NCBI RefSeq assembly: GCF_034702125.1
Contig: NW_026944515.1
Coordinates: 48,501-112,500, forward strand
Length of the DNA stretch: 64,000 nucleotides
From: Engraulis encrasicolus
Lineage: Eukaryota > Chordata > Actinopteri > Clupeiformes > Engraulidae
Direction of reading: 5' to 3'
Part shown: piece after piece, positions 24,501 to 32,275 of the stretch
Layout: the number at the start of each line of letters is the position of its first letter
Position numbering within the stretch: position 1 is the stretch's first letter
The notes under the pieces: generated by a model
Database searches by the model: none
The model's input: the letters and a program-made list of their open reading frames with translations, nothing else
Told to the model about the DNA's origin: nothing
Position numbers and translations under genes: made by a program

Positions 24501-27500
24501 GTGTTTTGGGCAGGAACATACAAGTTTAGCCAGATTCTGATCAGGCTATGAAGTGGGTAAATGTCACAGGCAATAAAAGAGCATCATTGCGATCACCGAG
24601 ACAGCCTCAGCTTTGTGTAGGTGGACACTCTCTTTTAACCTGAGATCACACATTGCAGATCAAACATATGGAATGTACAGTGTCCTCCATGGCAGCAAGA
24701 AACTTCACAATGACGGAACCTACTCACAGCAGATTAGAAACAATACGGAGTATAAGTTCTTTACACACATTTGTGCGTACCCAGTTCCTTGGACTCACGT
24801 CTCCTGACTGAGGTCACGGGTACCCTGAACGACACGAGTTACGAGAGCTTGACTAGTTCTAGCCTGCTCTGTCTCTTTGTTCTCTTGACTACGGTCGACT
24901 ACTGGCAACGCATTTCAGTGGAGTCAGCTTCGATCTCCCGCCTAAGATGGACGACTTTTTATGCCAACTCCCTGCCACCACAGAGAATCTCATACAGCAG
25001 GGCCTGACCACCACCCTAGTGGCTGATGTGGCTTCCCCAGCTCGAGCAGCTGCCTCGGAGCCCCTTGGCCATCACCGCAGGCCATTGCGCTTGGCACAAA
25101 AGCGCACGCCGTCACCATTCATGGCGCGCTTGTAGACTTCAAAAGTCCTGTATAATACACCACGAGTGCCTTCGTCTGACGACTCCCTTTTTCCCCTCCT
25201 GCAAGGAGGCGAGATTTCTCAGGGTTTGTCCAACCTTAACCCACGGGGCTCAGGGGCCTCAGCTGAGAGCGTAGGGTCTTCGGCACCTCCTGCTACTTTC
25301 CTCTCTCCTGCAGGTCCGAGTCTGGCACCGGACCAGGAGGAGGACATCCCCCAGCCCAGGGGCCACCTGCCCCTATGAGTCTGGCAAGGGAACATTTGAA
25401 CCTAACCGGTTTTCTGGATAACGTTATCAGGACAATTCAAGGGGCCAGGGCCCAATCTACTGGGACACTGTATAACCTGAAGTGGTCTGTCTTCGAACGC
25501 TACTGTGACCAACGCGACAAGACAACTTCTCAGTGTTCAGTACCGATGGTGTTGTCCTTTCTACAAGACTTATTGTGGGGAGACAATGCTTTACCATTTA
25601 AGTCTACTTTGCAGCGATTTCATTGTGCCATGTACGATTCAGTTCCAACACTGCTACGTCACCTGGGATATCTCTCTAGTACTGGAGGCTATGTGTGGGG
25701 CCCCTTTCGAGCCCCTCCAAGAGGGGTCTCTCCAAACTGCTTTTGCACACCACCTTTCAGATCCGTGGAAGAGAGGGGACAACACAACTTGTGCCCTGTG
25801 CACGCTTTACGCATCTACATGAACAGGACTCACTCTTTTAGGAACACTGAGCAGCTGTTTGTGTGCTTCATCAAGCCCTCTACTGGGCTCACAGTTTTAA
25901 AATAGAGGTCTCCAAATGGTTGGTTCAAACCATTGCCCTGGCATATGAGTCCAAGGGTCGCCAACCCCCGGCTCAGATTAGGGCTCACTTTACCAGTGCG
26001 GTCTCTACATCTCGTCCTCTCTTCAAGGGTGCAGCAGTTTCAGACGTGTGCAGAGTGGCTGGTTGGGCCAACCCCGCCACCTTTGTCCGGTTCTACCGGC
26101 TAGATGTGACCACATTGCCATAGGAACTGCCATAGGGTTCTGGGCACAACCACTGATTGTCTGTAGGGTGATAGGAACGCTATCCTTACAGGAGGCTCTT
26201 GGAGTTCTGCCTAGTTTGGACCAGCAATCGGGAGTGATTGTAACTCTCCCATAGATATGCGAACGATTCGACTGAAAGAGAACATTAGGACATGAATATG
26301 TCCCCGGTTCTCTGAAGGAGATGAGTGAGCCATCTCTCAAGACACCCTCGTTGCCGACAGCCGAAGAGAGGTTTGGCATCAAAGTGGCTTATTTTCTGTT
26401 TTGAGAAAGTGGACATCCCGCCCACGACGCAGTTGATTGGACCTTTGGCGTGATTGCAAAGGTCTTCAGCTAATCATACAGCTGAGAGTGTGCTCCCATA
26501 GAGATGGCTCACTCATCTCCTTCAAAGAACCGGGGACATATTCATGTTCTAATATTTAGTTTTTAGATAATACTATCTTCTTTCTCTCTCTTTTTCTTTC
26601 CAAATCTTATTGAATGACAATTGTGTATGATAATGTGCTTTACGGAGGCTATTGCTATTGAATGCCAGTTTACGAGGATATCACATTTTAAAAAGGCATA
26701 ATTATAGTAATTTTTATCTTTTTGCCATGACATTTTGCCTTTGTGTAAGTGTAGGAATACATGTTAAATGCAAATATGTGAGCATTGCACATTTATTTCC
26801 ATGGAGAAGTGATACTTTCTAACGTATTCTGCCCAAAATCAAGAATTTCGGCGGCCATTTTGTTTTTTGCCCATTTCATGGTCAAAAACTCAAAATTCAG
26901 CTTGGGAACCAGGCTAGCTGAATTCAGGGTACTCTAATTGTCTTAGAAAACTAGGTTCCCAACTTTTACTAAAAAATGCTTCTAACACCCTTATAAAGGG
27001 CCTTTTTCTGGAAATGCTTCTAGTCTACTCTATAACTGATGTTCTGCAGAGGCAGATAAAGTGTTATTGAAACAATGAAATTGTTCTGCACTAATTGTTA
27101 AAAAAAAGGTATTGCTGTTAAACAGCTGCAAAAAAGGACATAATGTGACAAAGTGAGTTCAGATTTCTGAGGTACATTTTACCCTGAAGTTGTTCTTTAC
27201 ACTTCAAATGTTAGTAGAATACCACTAAACCCTATCCAGACCACGCTTTATTTTCTTTTGAACCCATCAAATTTGGAGGAGATGATCTACAGCCGAACAT
27301 CTATACATTACATAACATTTGGTGTCATTATTTGGTAGGCTATTATGACCTCATTATCTGATTTTATTGCCCAAATGTTCACCATCATTTACACATATTT
27401 GCCATCAAATTTAGATAATGCAATCCAAGTTTAGTCATTATGTGCTTCAGACCACTTAAATGTTCACAAGGTTTTCAGATACTAATGGAAGTAAAACAAA

Positions 27501-29994
27501 ATATACGAAAAATTATGTCATAATATGATGTAAAAGATATGGCAAAGTAGCTTTAGTTTCTTATAACATTGCAGCAAGCAGCAAGCCCTAATCAACAGGA
27601 TATATCATTACCAAATTTGCAGGGCATGATATAGGGTGCGTTCAGGTAAATTGGGCCATCAGGTAAATTGGGCCGGATAAGCGTTGGGTGTCGCATTTCT
27701 TTTAATTCTACAGACCAACCACCACAAATGTACTGAAATTGTTGCAACCTTACTACTACCTTACTTACTACCTACTACATCTGTTTAATGTCATTTGAAT
27801 AGCATAACACTTTTTTTGATGGGCAGGGGGAACCCTCATATGGAGAGTGACAGGAGAAAGTAAATTTTCAGTCTTGCCAAAGTAAGAAATCGTCTAGATA
27901 AAATGAGGATGATACTGTTTTCAGATGTGATGAAAACTGGAAAAACGGATACGTTTTTAGGTTGGAATATGTGCCTTTAATCTGTAAAAACAGCTGTGGC
28001 AACATTGTGATGTTTAAATACCTAATAATGTCACAAAGATTAAGATAATTATGAAAATTATTATAAAATTATGAATCACTTTTTGCAATCAAACTAAACT
28101 TTGGGTAATGTATTGATGTTCTTCCTCAGATTTCATCAGTCTTTCTGAATTTGCCAAAAAAAGTGGCCCGATGTACCTGAACGTACCCTACATAAGACAC
28201 GTAAGCAACAACAACAATAAAAAAGGATGAATGAAATTAAAGGGACACTGTGTGAGATTTCAGTAGTTTATTTTCAGAATCCATGTTGCCCATTCGCAAA
28301 TGTTAACCTATTCATGAATATTTATCAGCACCATCAAATTCTAAGTATTCATTTTGACTGGGAAAATTGCACTTTTCATACATGAAAAGGGGCTTCTTCT
28401 CCATGGTCCGCCATTTTTAATTTCCAGAAATAGCCATTTTTAGCTGCAAAAATGACTCTACTTGGACCATACTAGAAAATATTTGTTTATTACTTAGAAA
28501 ACTTTCATGTAAAGATCAAATTTGGCAATTGGCAGCCCAGTTTCAATGAGCAGCATAGTTGCAGTACACGTTTTGACCATTTCCTGCACAGTGTCCCTTT
28601 GAGGTGAAATGAGTATTGGTAAAGATAACGTCTGCCATGTGACAACAAATGTGATGACGTCACCAAATTAGCATACATTTGCATAAATTAGTGATAATTA
28701 TTGAAGCTGATATTCGGTAGGTAAAGGTATGCTAATGTAATGGGATAACTATGGGATAAGTAAGAGATAAGGAAGGTCCAATGATGAGACTTAGATCTGT
28801 GACATTTCATCAGACATACCTGTCAGAAAACCGTTGCCATGGCAACCACAAAATTGATAACCTAATCTTTTGGTATCAAATTGTAGTCAAATGAATTCAA
28901 GGAAAAGTTTTGTAGTTATACCGTAGCCCCTTGCACGCCGTACCTCCTGTGGCACACTGTAATAGACATTGAAAGTTAACTAATATAGGCTAGTACTACA
29001 CCACTATGACAGTGCACGGGGCCTTTAGTAATATATTACGACTTGATCATTTTCACTGTGGTAATTTATAATGCCATGTCTTAAGGGGTTAAGTAGTTAA
29101 GGAACTATAAAACATCAAATTTTAGCACTAACACGCAGAATGCACTAGCATGCCGTGCATAGGCAACAACATGATGGCAGTCTGGACTGTAAATGCAATC
29201 ATACTTTATGGCAAGTCACAGCAGGCTACGTTGTCAAGTCAATGTTTTACAGAAATATAGACATTGGACCTTGTATCTAATAAACACTCCATGCATTGCT
29301 TCTTCAATGGGTTGAAGTTAATTCATATTCTTTCTCAAGTGCTATTGTATCAGAATGTTTGAATAAGCTATAATAGGTAAATCCAAAAGTGTAATATCCA
29401 TAGCCATACCTTTTTATGACTCCACTCTGCTGTAGCCATAATCGTGTCGTGGCCTTTATGATCGTCCAACGTACAGAGATAGCAGATACAACTCTGGTCG
29501 GTGCGGCAGAATATTTCAAAAACCTTCTTATGACGGGGGCAGATCCTCTCCTGTAGCTGGCTAGTGGCACCAAGCATGGTGTGATATTCACCGTGAAGTT
29601 CATTGTGAGTTTTAAAATGAGTGTCACATAAAGACTTCATACACTCCAGACAGGACTTGACAGCTTTGAGTTTTCTCCCGGTGCAGACGTCACATGCCAC
29701 ATCTCCAGGTCCAGCATAACAGCGAGCAGGAGCAGCAGCTTGGATGCTGGTCTTCCCAAACTTCTCCACCATTTCAGCCATCAGACGGTTTTTATGGAGG
29801 ACAGGCCTGGAGTCGAAGGTGTGTTTGCACAGGGGACAGCTGTATTCTCCTTTACCATCCTCCTGATCCCAGCAGCCCTTAATGCACTTCATACAGAAAT
29901 TATGTCCACAGGGAATCGTCACTGGATCCCTCAACAGCTCCAGACAGACTGGACAAGTGAAGGAGTCCTCCTCCTGAGTAGAAACTGACGCCAT
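2056..29994 (-). CDS. finTRIM-like gene A (span; 3' end outside window)
   Basis: Span of the leftmost finTRIM-like gene, read right to left. Exons: RING/B-box 29994-29410, coiled coil 21810-21715 and 21500-21267, exon 4 18153-17985, linker 6491-6432, REDFLQ exon ending at 2056. Phases agree (0,0,0,1,1), so the exons join in frame. No PRY/SPRY exon is visible between 2056 and base 1, so it must lie off the window or be lost. The family is cytoplasmic E3 ubiquitin ligases expanded in fish, several of them virus-inducible; activity here is inferred. Introns are inflated to about 28 kb by transposons: intron 1 holds the 3.9-kb inverted-repeat element, the exon 4-linker intron holds a LINE and a full BEL/Pao element. 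The REDFLQ exon lacks the AG acceptor used in gene B, so its splicing is uncertain. Confidence 0.72.
2117..2351. repeat. minisatellite with alternating 45- and 50-bp units
   Basis: Units of type atgaaaacatcacactggtc (45 bp) and a 50-bp variant containing tacagtgagtgcatg alternate A-B-A-B-A, giving a 95-bp higher-order period. The first unit overlaps the upstream edge of the REDFLQ exon. Confidence 0.88.
2404..2486. repeat. (CT)n microsatellite
   Basis: About 82 bp of uninterrupted CT. The stretch 2487-3854 after it holds a possible hAT-like end (cgagcagcccta near 2892), the LINE scrap and otherwise nothing I recognise. Confidence 0.92.
2893..2990 (+). mobile_element. small LINE C-terminal fragment
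   Basis: Plus-strand frame QAVQNVAARWTKKCDNISPI resembles the QxxQNAAAR...HITPxL block near the C-terminus of L2-type LINE proteins. Only about 100 bp is recognisable. Confidence 0.35.
3855..5228. mobile_element. hAT-like non-autonomous element
   Basis: 1374 bp with ends TAGAGGTGCTCCGAT and ATCGGAGCACCTCTA and a perfect 8-bp target duplication GTGGCAAT (3847-3854, 5229-5236), diagnostic of hAT. Subterminal regions are full of GATCGG motifs. It contains an (ATA)n run (4947-5003) and a diverged internal duplication (about 4230-4320 against 4590-4690). No transposase ORF. Confidence 0.88.
5237..6430. other. intergenic/intronic DNA, no gene recognised
   Basis: Lies in the gene A intron between linker and REDFLQ exons. 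ORFs here are short and unsupported. No repeat family recognised by eye. Confidence 0.4.
6432..6491 (-). CDS. gene A linker exon (60 nt)
   Basis: 60 nt, phase 1-1, flanked by acceptor cctgcag and donor T/gtaagtc. Joined to exon 4 it reads D-TDPELPVKRVNSKEWLPPD. This acidic/proline linker lies between coiled coil and SPRY. Gene C has three such exons (81, 60 and 60 nt) and gene B one damaged copy. It is the only match found in gene A and lies 11.5 kb from exon 4, because a LINE and a BEL/Pao element fill the intron. Confidence 0.7.
6545..7633 (+). mobile_element. dead L2-like LINE, 5' part (reverse transcriptase remnant)
   Basis: Translated on the plus strand it shows RT motifs broken by stops and shifts: QFGFRANHSTDTALCYFVEE, then VIFLDLKKT, then VYADDTVI. 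These are hallmarks of non-LTR reverse transcriptases of the L2/CR1 group. It continues beyond the BEL/Pao insertion at 15752. The 5' end is truncated. Not functional. Confidence 0.75.
7634..7936 (-). repeat. 3' LTR of BEL/Pao element
   Basis: 303 bp partner of the 5' LTR. A purine-rich tract (attaggggccggcg on the element strand) lies directly before it and probably is the polypurine tract. Confidence 0.93.
8021..9226 (-). pseudogene. BEL/Pao integrase
   Basis: About 400 codons after the MITE. It starts LVILRVGGRLSKG, then a zinc-binding region (HVHSAVGHSG, CSFCRRY) and the catalytic triad D (GVDYFGP), D (ISDNGTNF) and E (GGVWERMIRLI). The C-terminal domain has GDIVVVMDAAAPRGSWPLGR, typical of BEL/Pao. 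It ends at a stop at 8021, with about 85 bp to the 3' LTR. The integrase itself is open and looks complete; the copy is disabled by upstream breaks. Confidence 0.9.
9227..9528. mobile_element. MITE inside BEL/Pao pol
   Basis: 302-bp insert with terminal inverted repeats GGGTGCATCCCAATATGTG at left and its complement at right. Internal sequence matches the family copies at 31115-31389 and 63001-63292, here in the opposite orientation. It splits the pre-integrase linker of pol. No clean target duplication is visible. Confidence 0.82.
9529..9682 (-). pseudogene. BEL/Pao Pol fragment before integrase
   Basis: Frame MTVDELSQAEVAIIRYCQQL through YKLDPVLEDG, the conserved linker just before the integrase zinc-binding domain. 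It is out of frame with the upstream pol ORF and cut on its 3' side by the MITE at 9227-9528. The peptide resumes on the far side of the MITE with LRVGGRLSKG. Confidence 0.75.
9715..12951 (-). pseudogene. pol: BEL/Pao Pol ORF: zinc knuckles, protease, RT, RNase H
   Basis: About 1078 codons, overlapping the gag ORF in a different frame. Order: the rest of the DUF1759-like region (about 1-70), zinc knuckles (CLCCGLSHALEKC, CFACLSSGHLSRHC), aspartic protease with FLDSGSSATFC (about 250), reverse transcriptase with GDIQAMFHQV and the YVDD box in NFYVDDYLKS, and RNase H with LHLFADAREDGYG and WTDSTSVLKYI ending near DNPADDASRGL. It ends at a stop before the pre-integrase segment, which resumes in another frame at 9682. 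Reverse transcription and RNA degradation are the family functions. The upstream Met is inside an aligned domain, so it is not a true start. Confidence 0.9.
12900..15044 (-). pseudogene. gag: BEL/Pao Gag-like ORF
   Basis: 714 codons from MQSADMVKEG to a stop at 12900. Order: charged N-terminus, a coiled-coil-like run rich in A, E and R (about residues 215-270, KQAEAERAALLARASALKER), then a Pro/Gln-rich section with a unit of about 60 residues repeated at least three times (YPPQG, NVVQ, CEAAPKQW). It ends with the start of the DUF1759-like capsid region (PVFGGDPLQYRAFIKAFEQG). The ORF stops in the middle of that domain while the domain continues in another frame in the next ORF, so the break is a frameshift and not a natural gene end. 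Family members usually encode a single gag-pol frame. Confidence 0.85.
15444..15746 (-). repeat. 5' LTR of BEL/Pao element
   Basis: 303 bp, almost identical to 7634-7936. On the element's strand it begins TGTAGCAGCC and ends CTATAACA. The six visible differences between the LTRs all fall in the first 50 bp of the LTR on the element's strand. Confidence 0.93.
15752..16115 (+). mobile_element. dead L2-like LINE, 3' part
   Basis: Continuation of the LINE. Across the removed retrotransposon the frame reads TTFGQSAFSVKTTGLWNSIP, the typical C-terminal LINE motif, so the BEL/Pao element inserted within a codon run. The 3' UTR ends with cctgcaaaataaacaataaa. Nothing else is seen to 16345 except a short T-rich/ATT run. 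Confidence 0.72.
16346..16496. repeat. strong hairpin
   Basis: Perfect 30-bp arms (16368-16397 and 16445-16474, gatgatgtgcactgacatcc...) extend imperfectly to gcaatatgaccc / gggtcatattgc. A second imperfect palindrome (gaggatgatgtc...gacatcatcctc) lies near 17713-17745. Confidence 0.75.
16497..17832. repeat. possible inverted-repeat element after the hairpin
   Basis: Perfect 15-bp inverted repeat ttttatacaatagtt (16497-16511) and its complement (17818-17832). Within it, a segment with gcggccctggttacattc is directly duplicated (about 17560-17610 and 17631-17675). Termini uncertain; no coding recognised. Confidence 0.4.
17985..18153 (-). CDS. gene A exon 4: post-coiled-coil segment
   Basis: 169 nt, 56 codons plus 1 nt, open, beginning NMGSIACDQSSDVTRRTFSQ after acceptor tctctgcag and ending DIVKISAA at donor GCAG/gttggt. 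It carries EPLKESVYALKIQLQEKL, an amphipathic helix likely continuing the coiled coil toward PRY/SPRY. It ends in phase 1, compatible with every linker exon and the REDFLK exon. Copies are at 37420-37591 (one codon longer) and 57305-57473. Confidence 0.83.
18190..19795. other. intron 3 of gene A, unassigned
   Basis: Between exon 4 and the nested MITE. Contains repeat-like sequence (aagtcccgcctccagtc, aagtcacgcccttctac) but no complete element or gene that I can name. Confidence 0.35.
19796..20458. mobile_element. foldback MITE (GGGCTGTGTCTCAAATC)
   Basis: Inverted ends gggctgtgtctcaaatca and tgatttgagacatagccc. It holds a 124-bp relative at 19947-20070. No coding. Confidence 0.75.
19947..20070. 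mobile_element. nested 124-bp MITE of the same family
   Basis: Ends gggctgaatctcaaatgg and its complement, flanked by a perfect 9-bp duplication TTGAATGAT (19938-19946, 20071-20079). Almost entirely palindromic. Confidence 0.82.
20596..21175. mobile_element. TTAA MITE, CCCTATTCAGACTGG family, intact
   Basis: 580 bp with ends CCCTATTCAGACTGGGC and CCAGTCTGGATAGGG, flanked by TTAA on both sides. A CCC terminus with TTAA is typical of piggyBac. Contains tgttgccatggcaac. Confidence 0.82.
21267..21500 (-). CDS. gene A exon 3: coiled coil (234 nt)
   Basis: 234 nt, 78 codons, phase 0-0, open, starting SGAQTAVEESEGMFTEMIRS and ending DPIYFLK. Acceptor cctatcag, donor AAG/gtagac. It is rich in E, K, R, L and A in heptads (SEVTELIRAQEKAEVSRAEG), which is the main TRIM coiled coil. 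The 234-nt length is canonical for the family. A (CA)n tract lies 14 nt upstream of the acceptor on the gene strand, as in gene C. Confidence 0.87.
21514..21606. repeat. (CA)n upstream of gene A exon 3
   Basis: About 93 bp CA with GCACGCACG variants, 14 nt from the exon acceptor. Equivalent to 57954-58152 and the short 38757-38800 tract. Confidence 0.92.
21715..21810 (-). CDS. gene A exon 2: coiled-coil start (96 nt)
   Basis: The 96-nt exon, 32 codons, phase 0-0, reads EGLGQSQRRCQQIIQLKEKE onward. Acceptor is gttccag, donor AAG/gtgaga. A 96-nt second exon is standard for TRIM genes, and charged heptad-like residues mark the start of the dimerising coiled coil. It is near-identical to 44085-44180 and 58305-58400. 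It lies 215 nt upstream of exon 3, with the (CA)n tract between. Confidence 0.85.
22039..22398 (-). mobile_element. TTAA MITE, AGGGACACTGTG family, copy 2
   Basis: 360 bp in the reverse orientation with ends AGGTACACTGTG and CACAGTGTACCT, TTAA on both sides. Core matches copy 1. Confidence 0.85.
22745..23102 (+). mobile_element. TTAA MITE, AGGGACACTGTG family, copy 3
   Basis: 358 bp, TTAA-flanked on both sides, nearly full identity to copy 4. A badly decayed relative seems to occupy about 22500-22740 just before it. Confidence 0.87.
24019..24330 (+). pseudogene. decayed ORF of unknown transposon family
   Basis: An open stretch of roughly 100 codons without a good start, containing CDNIDILDETLDGKNTSHAT then QMAAWQRG and a stop. 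From memory this DN(I/V)D...TLDG...HATQ pattern occurs in multi-copy proteins of fish and invertebrate genomes, which suggests transposon origin, but I cannot name the family. Lying between the long inverted arms, it may be a remnant of that element's own protein. Confidence 0.4.
24880..26560 (+). mobile_element. DIRS-like retrotransposon fragment
   Basis: Carries a tyrosine-recombinase remnant (25375-26123) with DIRS-type motifs, preceded by Ser/Pro-rich frames. It is followed by an inverted repeat of about 58-bp arms (26280-26338 and 26500-26553) sharing ccccggttctctgaaggaga. Fish DIRS elements end with such inverted and split repeats. The RT/RNase H part is absent, so this is a 3' fragment. 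Confidence 0.65.
25375..26123 (+). pseudogene. DIRS tyrosine recombinase remnant
   Basis: Frame 1 reads FLDNVIRTIQGARAQSTGTL, LKWSVFERYC and VLSFLQDLLWGDN. After shifts, another frame shows WDISLVLEAMCGAPFEPLQE, then LCPVHALRIYMNRTHSFRNT and QLFVCF, then SDVCRVAGWANPATFVRFYR. This matches the order of fish DIRS recombinases, and the C-terminal VRFY carries the catalytic Tyr. The RAH(S/F)T position keeps Arg and His. A central segment is deleted and at least two frame changes are present, so it is inactive. Confidence 0.75.
27634..28188. mobile_element. TA-flanked MITE
   Basis: Inverted ends GGGTGCGTTCAGGTAAATTG and its near-complement CCTGAACGTACCC, flanked by TA, the mariner/Tc1 target. No coding. 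Confidence 0.7.
28241..28598 (+). mobile_element. TTAA MITE, AGGGACACTGTG family, copy 4
   Basis: 358 bp; TTAA at left, TTGA (one change) at right. Inserted inside an older TTAA MITE (27230-29193). Confidence 0.86.
28927..29088. mobile_element. small MITE (CCCCTTAAGACATGG family)
   Basis: Homologous in inverse orientation to 56455-56617: gcacgccgtacctcctgtgg at left, gccatgtcttaagggg then TTAA at right. Confidence 0.65.
29410..29994 (-). CDS. gene A exon 1: RING + two B-boxes
   Basis: First coding exon, 195 codons, open, ending in phase 0 at donor AAG/gtatgg. The start Met (MASVST) is chosen because MAS is shared by all three copies, although the frame stays open upstream. RING (C3HC4) ligands are C14, C17, C29, H31, C34, C37, C53, C56. 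The first B-box runs about 101-130 (CDVC, CLEC, C123, H126, H130) and the second about 152-182 (C152, H155, C163, C169/C171, C174, H179, H182). By family knowledge the RING binds E2 enzymes for ubiquitin transfer and the B-boxes support assembly. All zinc ligands are present, so the domain looks functional. It is the best-preserved RING exon of the three; the gene B copy has a shortened RING loop and the gene C copy is split by a transposon. Confidence 0.9.
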
Positions 29995-30084
29995 TTTGTA
30001 GCTGTTCCTAACACCAAGTGCACACTCTGAGAAGCAGCAGCAGAGTGACAACTGACTTCCTCAGAATACTAAGGAGCAGCCTAG

Positions 30085-30125
30085 TAAGGGCGGGGTTAGG
30101 GATTGGCCAATCAGAGTCATTCTTT
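30085..30125 (-). promoter_or_regulatory. gene A core promoter: GC box and CCAAT
   Basis: About 95-115 bp upstream of the gene A start codon lie gggcggggt and the palindromic attggccaat. The same block (ggttggccaatcacaag; gactggccaatcaggat) occurs at equal distance upstream of genes B and C, and it is the most conserved non-coding stretch of the array. No TATA box is evident. Confidence 0.5.
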
Positions 30126-31114
30126 TTTACCAGGAAGCGTAAATGTAGGACCAGGTAGGATGGATGTGGGTGTGATCAATCACATGTCTATAGACCCAGT
30201 CAGCAACTCTGGGCCCATGCAAATGCTTGTTTTCCCCCATGCTCCACATACTGTATGTAGTGGCTAATCAATATGTCTAAGCAGGGCTGCTGACAGCTTT
30301 GGCTCTGTCCCAGGACATAGTAATCTGAAAGGGCCCCCTACCCAATACATACAATGCAATACGTAACCAATTCTGGGCCCCGTCTGTCCCTAGGCCCTGG
30401 ACAACTGTCTCCTTTGTCTCCCCCTGTCGGCGTCCCTGTGTCTAATGACTGCCAGTGACTGGCACCGCACGACGAGCGGCTGGAGCATTCGGAGGGGAAA
30501 ACATGCAGTTTCATGGGCAGACCAGAGGTGTCGACTGGGTCTATTGCTGCTTGGAAGGACAATGAGACAGTACATGTACAACTTGAGTTGGTCAAGTTAC
30601 TTGAGTCACACGTAGAAAGACACAAACATACTTTAAGAGGTAAGAACAACTTAAGTGCAATTGTGACAGTCATGCTCCCCTGTACAGTACCTTTGACGAG
30701 TGTTAATTCAACACGATACATTTGGCAGTGTTAAGCCAATACACTCCATAGAGGACTGTTCACCGCGACTCTTAACACTCATCAAAAGACTGTACTGTAT
30801 TTGAAGAGTTCAGATGCACAACCCTCATATAGCCATTTCAAAAATTGAAAAAAAATAACCCAGCATTTAAAAAAAGCAATTAATACAAATAAAAAAAACA
30901 TTTTAATATACAGCAAGTCAAGCCCAAACAAGATCAAATGGACAGACTTTTGAAGTTTACTTCATTTATAGAAATAAAGCCTGTTTTTGCAAACACATAA
31001 ACATTGTGTTTAGAGTGCTTTGCATCTGAACATTCACCAAGCACTTAAAGAGTGACTTGTAACATTCTTAAATAGACTGTGTTTGGTCCTCCTCTGTGCA
31101 CCTGTGACCTGACC
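30126..31114. other. upstream of gene A, no gene recognised
   Basis: Intergenic DNA between gene A and gene B. Contains a foldback of about 115 bp (30681-30796; arms gtacagtacctttgacgagt and its near-complement). Other ORFs here are unsupported. Confidence 0.4.
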
Positions 31115-31389
31115 ATGTGTGCATTCCAATATGCGACCTTGCGTCCTCCACTTGTGCTTGTGGCCTCGCCCCGCCTCCTCGCCCCTCCTCCGTGGAGAAA
31201 ACAATAAAGTTTCCCAGCTGTCAGCCGAGCCAAAACAATTTTTGGTCGACTGTTTTTCATTCACCATCCCAATTGCAAATGAGAAAATGACATTAGAATT
31301 GAGCTTTTGCGCAATATTAAAATATAATGCTGTTGTCAGTGATGTCATCATGACATATTACTTCCTGGTACGAGGCCACAAGCAAAGGT
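31115..31389. mobile_element. MITE copy (GTGCATTCCAATATG family), right end lost
   Basis: Homologous to 9227-9528 and 63001-63292: gtgcattccaatatgc end, CT-rich segment, then a core with gtttcccagctgtcag. The right terminus is missing. At ggccacaagcaaagg the sequence passes into the repeat also found at 39177-39330, suggesting deletion or recombination. Confidence 0.6.
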
Positions 31390-31796
31390 CAAGGTCAAGG
31401 TCACGAAAAGGTCAAAAATGTTTTTCTTTGCCAAGCACTATATGCCAGAACAACGTGTGCATGCTGAATTGAATAAGAGGTCAAGACTGGGCCAAAATTG
31501 TAATATTACGACATTCCGGTCCGATTTAAATGAAACTAACACCAACATTTGGAGAATGTTATGCCCCACACTCTGAAGATGGCCAGAAAAAAATAAGTGG
31601 CGTAGGCGAAGGTTTGCGCTCTACCGAGTGCCCATTCTAGTTTTATCATGGTTTTCGTGTTTCGTGTTTTTTTAATCATTTATCGTGTGGGCTGTGACGT
31701 ACTGTGCACTGGAATGACCAACAGACTGACTTGACATGCACTCTTAAATTCACAATTAAAACAATTACTCTTTTTTTAACATTTTTGGAGCAATAA

Positions 31797-32119
31797 AGGG
31801 CCGTACACACACGTCACTGCTAGTTACTCGCTCAGCGAATCAACTCAATAGAATGTCAATGTGTTTCAGCTAGACTAGCAGGCGAGTAGGCGAGTACTGT
31901 ACAAACGATGCAATGTGGGCGGATCCCGAGTTGAAAATATTTTATCTTCGAGCGAGGCGAGTAAGCGAGTAACCAATTGGAAGGCAGAGTTCGGTACTTC
32001 TCGTCTGTTCGTTGGCAGTTAAAGCCGCGGGAACTTTCAGCGAACGTTCCATGAAACAGAGGCGAGTAGGCGAGCAAGCGAGAAGCTAGCAAATAGCAGC
32101 GATGTGTGTGTACGGCCCT
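31797..32119. mobile_element. Harbinger-like MITE
   Basis: 323 bp with ends AGGGCCGTACACACACGTC and the complement ATGTGTGTGTACGGCCCT, flanked by TAA on both sides, the 3-bp TWA target of PIF/Harbinger. Internally repeats gcgagta(g/a)gcgag motifs. Confidence 0.78.
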
Positions 32120-32275
32120 TAATTCATGTAGGTTACAATAATGTCATCTGCTACACTATGAGGACAGTAAGTGTTATTCAAATGAAAATGAATGCAGAAA
32201 AACACCATGACAATTCTTTGTGATTCGTGTGGTCAGCACTCAGCAGTGTCTGGGCCATGATGTAAGTTACAGTAA

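Larger units (their letters stand above)
23125..27030. mobile_element. large inverted-repeat element (unclassified)
   Basis: Arms of about 200 bp in inverted orientation, 23140-23345 and 26790-27000, share tagaagcattttttagtaaa, gttgggaaccta, a tggttcccaagctg block and an AAAATGGC(T/C)GCC block. Between them are a decayed ORF of unknown family (24000-24330), a DIRS fragment (about 24.9-26.56 kb) and AT-rich DNA. The plan suggests a DNA transposon with long inverted repeats, later hit by a DIRS element. Exact termini and target duplication are not resolved. Confidence 0.6.
27230..29193. mobile_element. TTAA MITE, CCCTATCCAGACC family, interrupted three times
   Basis: Older copy of the family at 20596-21175: shared blocks gagatgatctaca, agaccacttaaatg and cagacatacctgtcagaaaa. 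Interrupted by a TA-flanked MITE (27634-28188), the TTAA MITE copy 4 (28241-28598) and a third MITE (28927-29088). Confidence 0.72.

Noticed and set aside
25375..25905. Host recombinase or Crypton gene
   Set aside because: Motif order (ARA, WDISLVL, LCPVHALR, WANPATFVRFY) is that of DIRS recombinases, and the frame is broken.
30338..30721. 127-codon minus-strand ORF upstream of gene A
   Set aside because: No recognisable domain; overlaps repeat-like DNA and a foldback.
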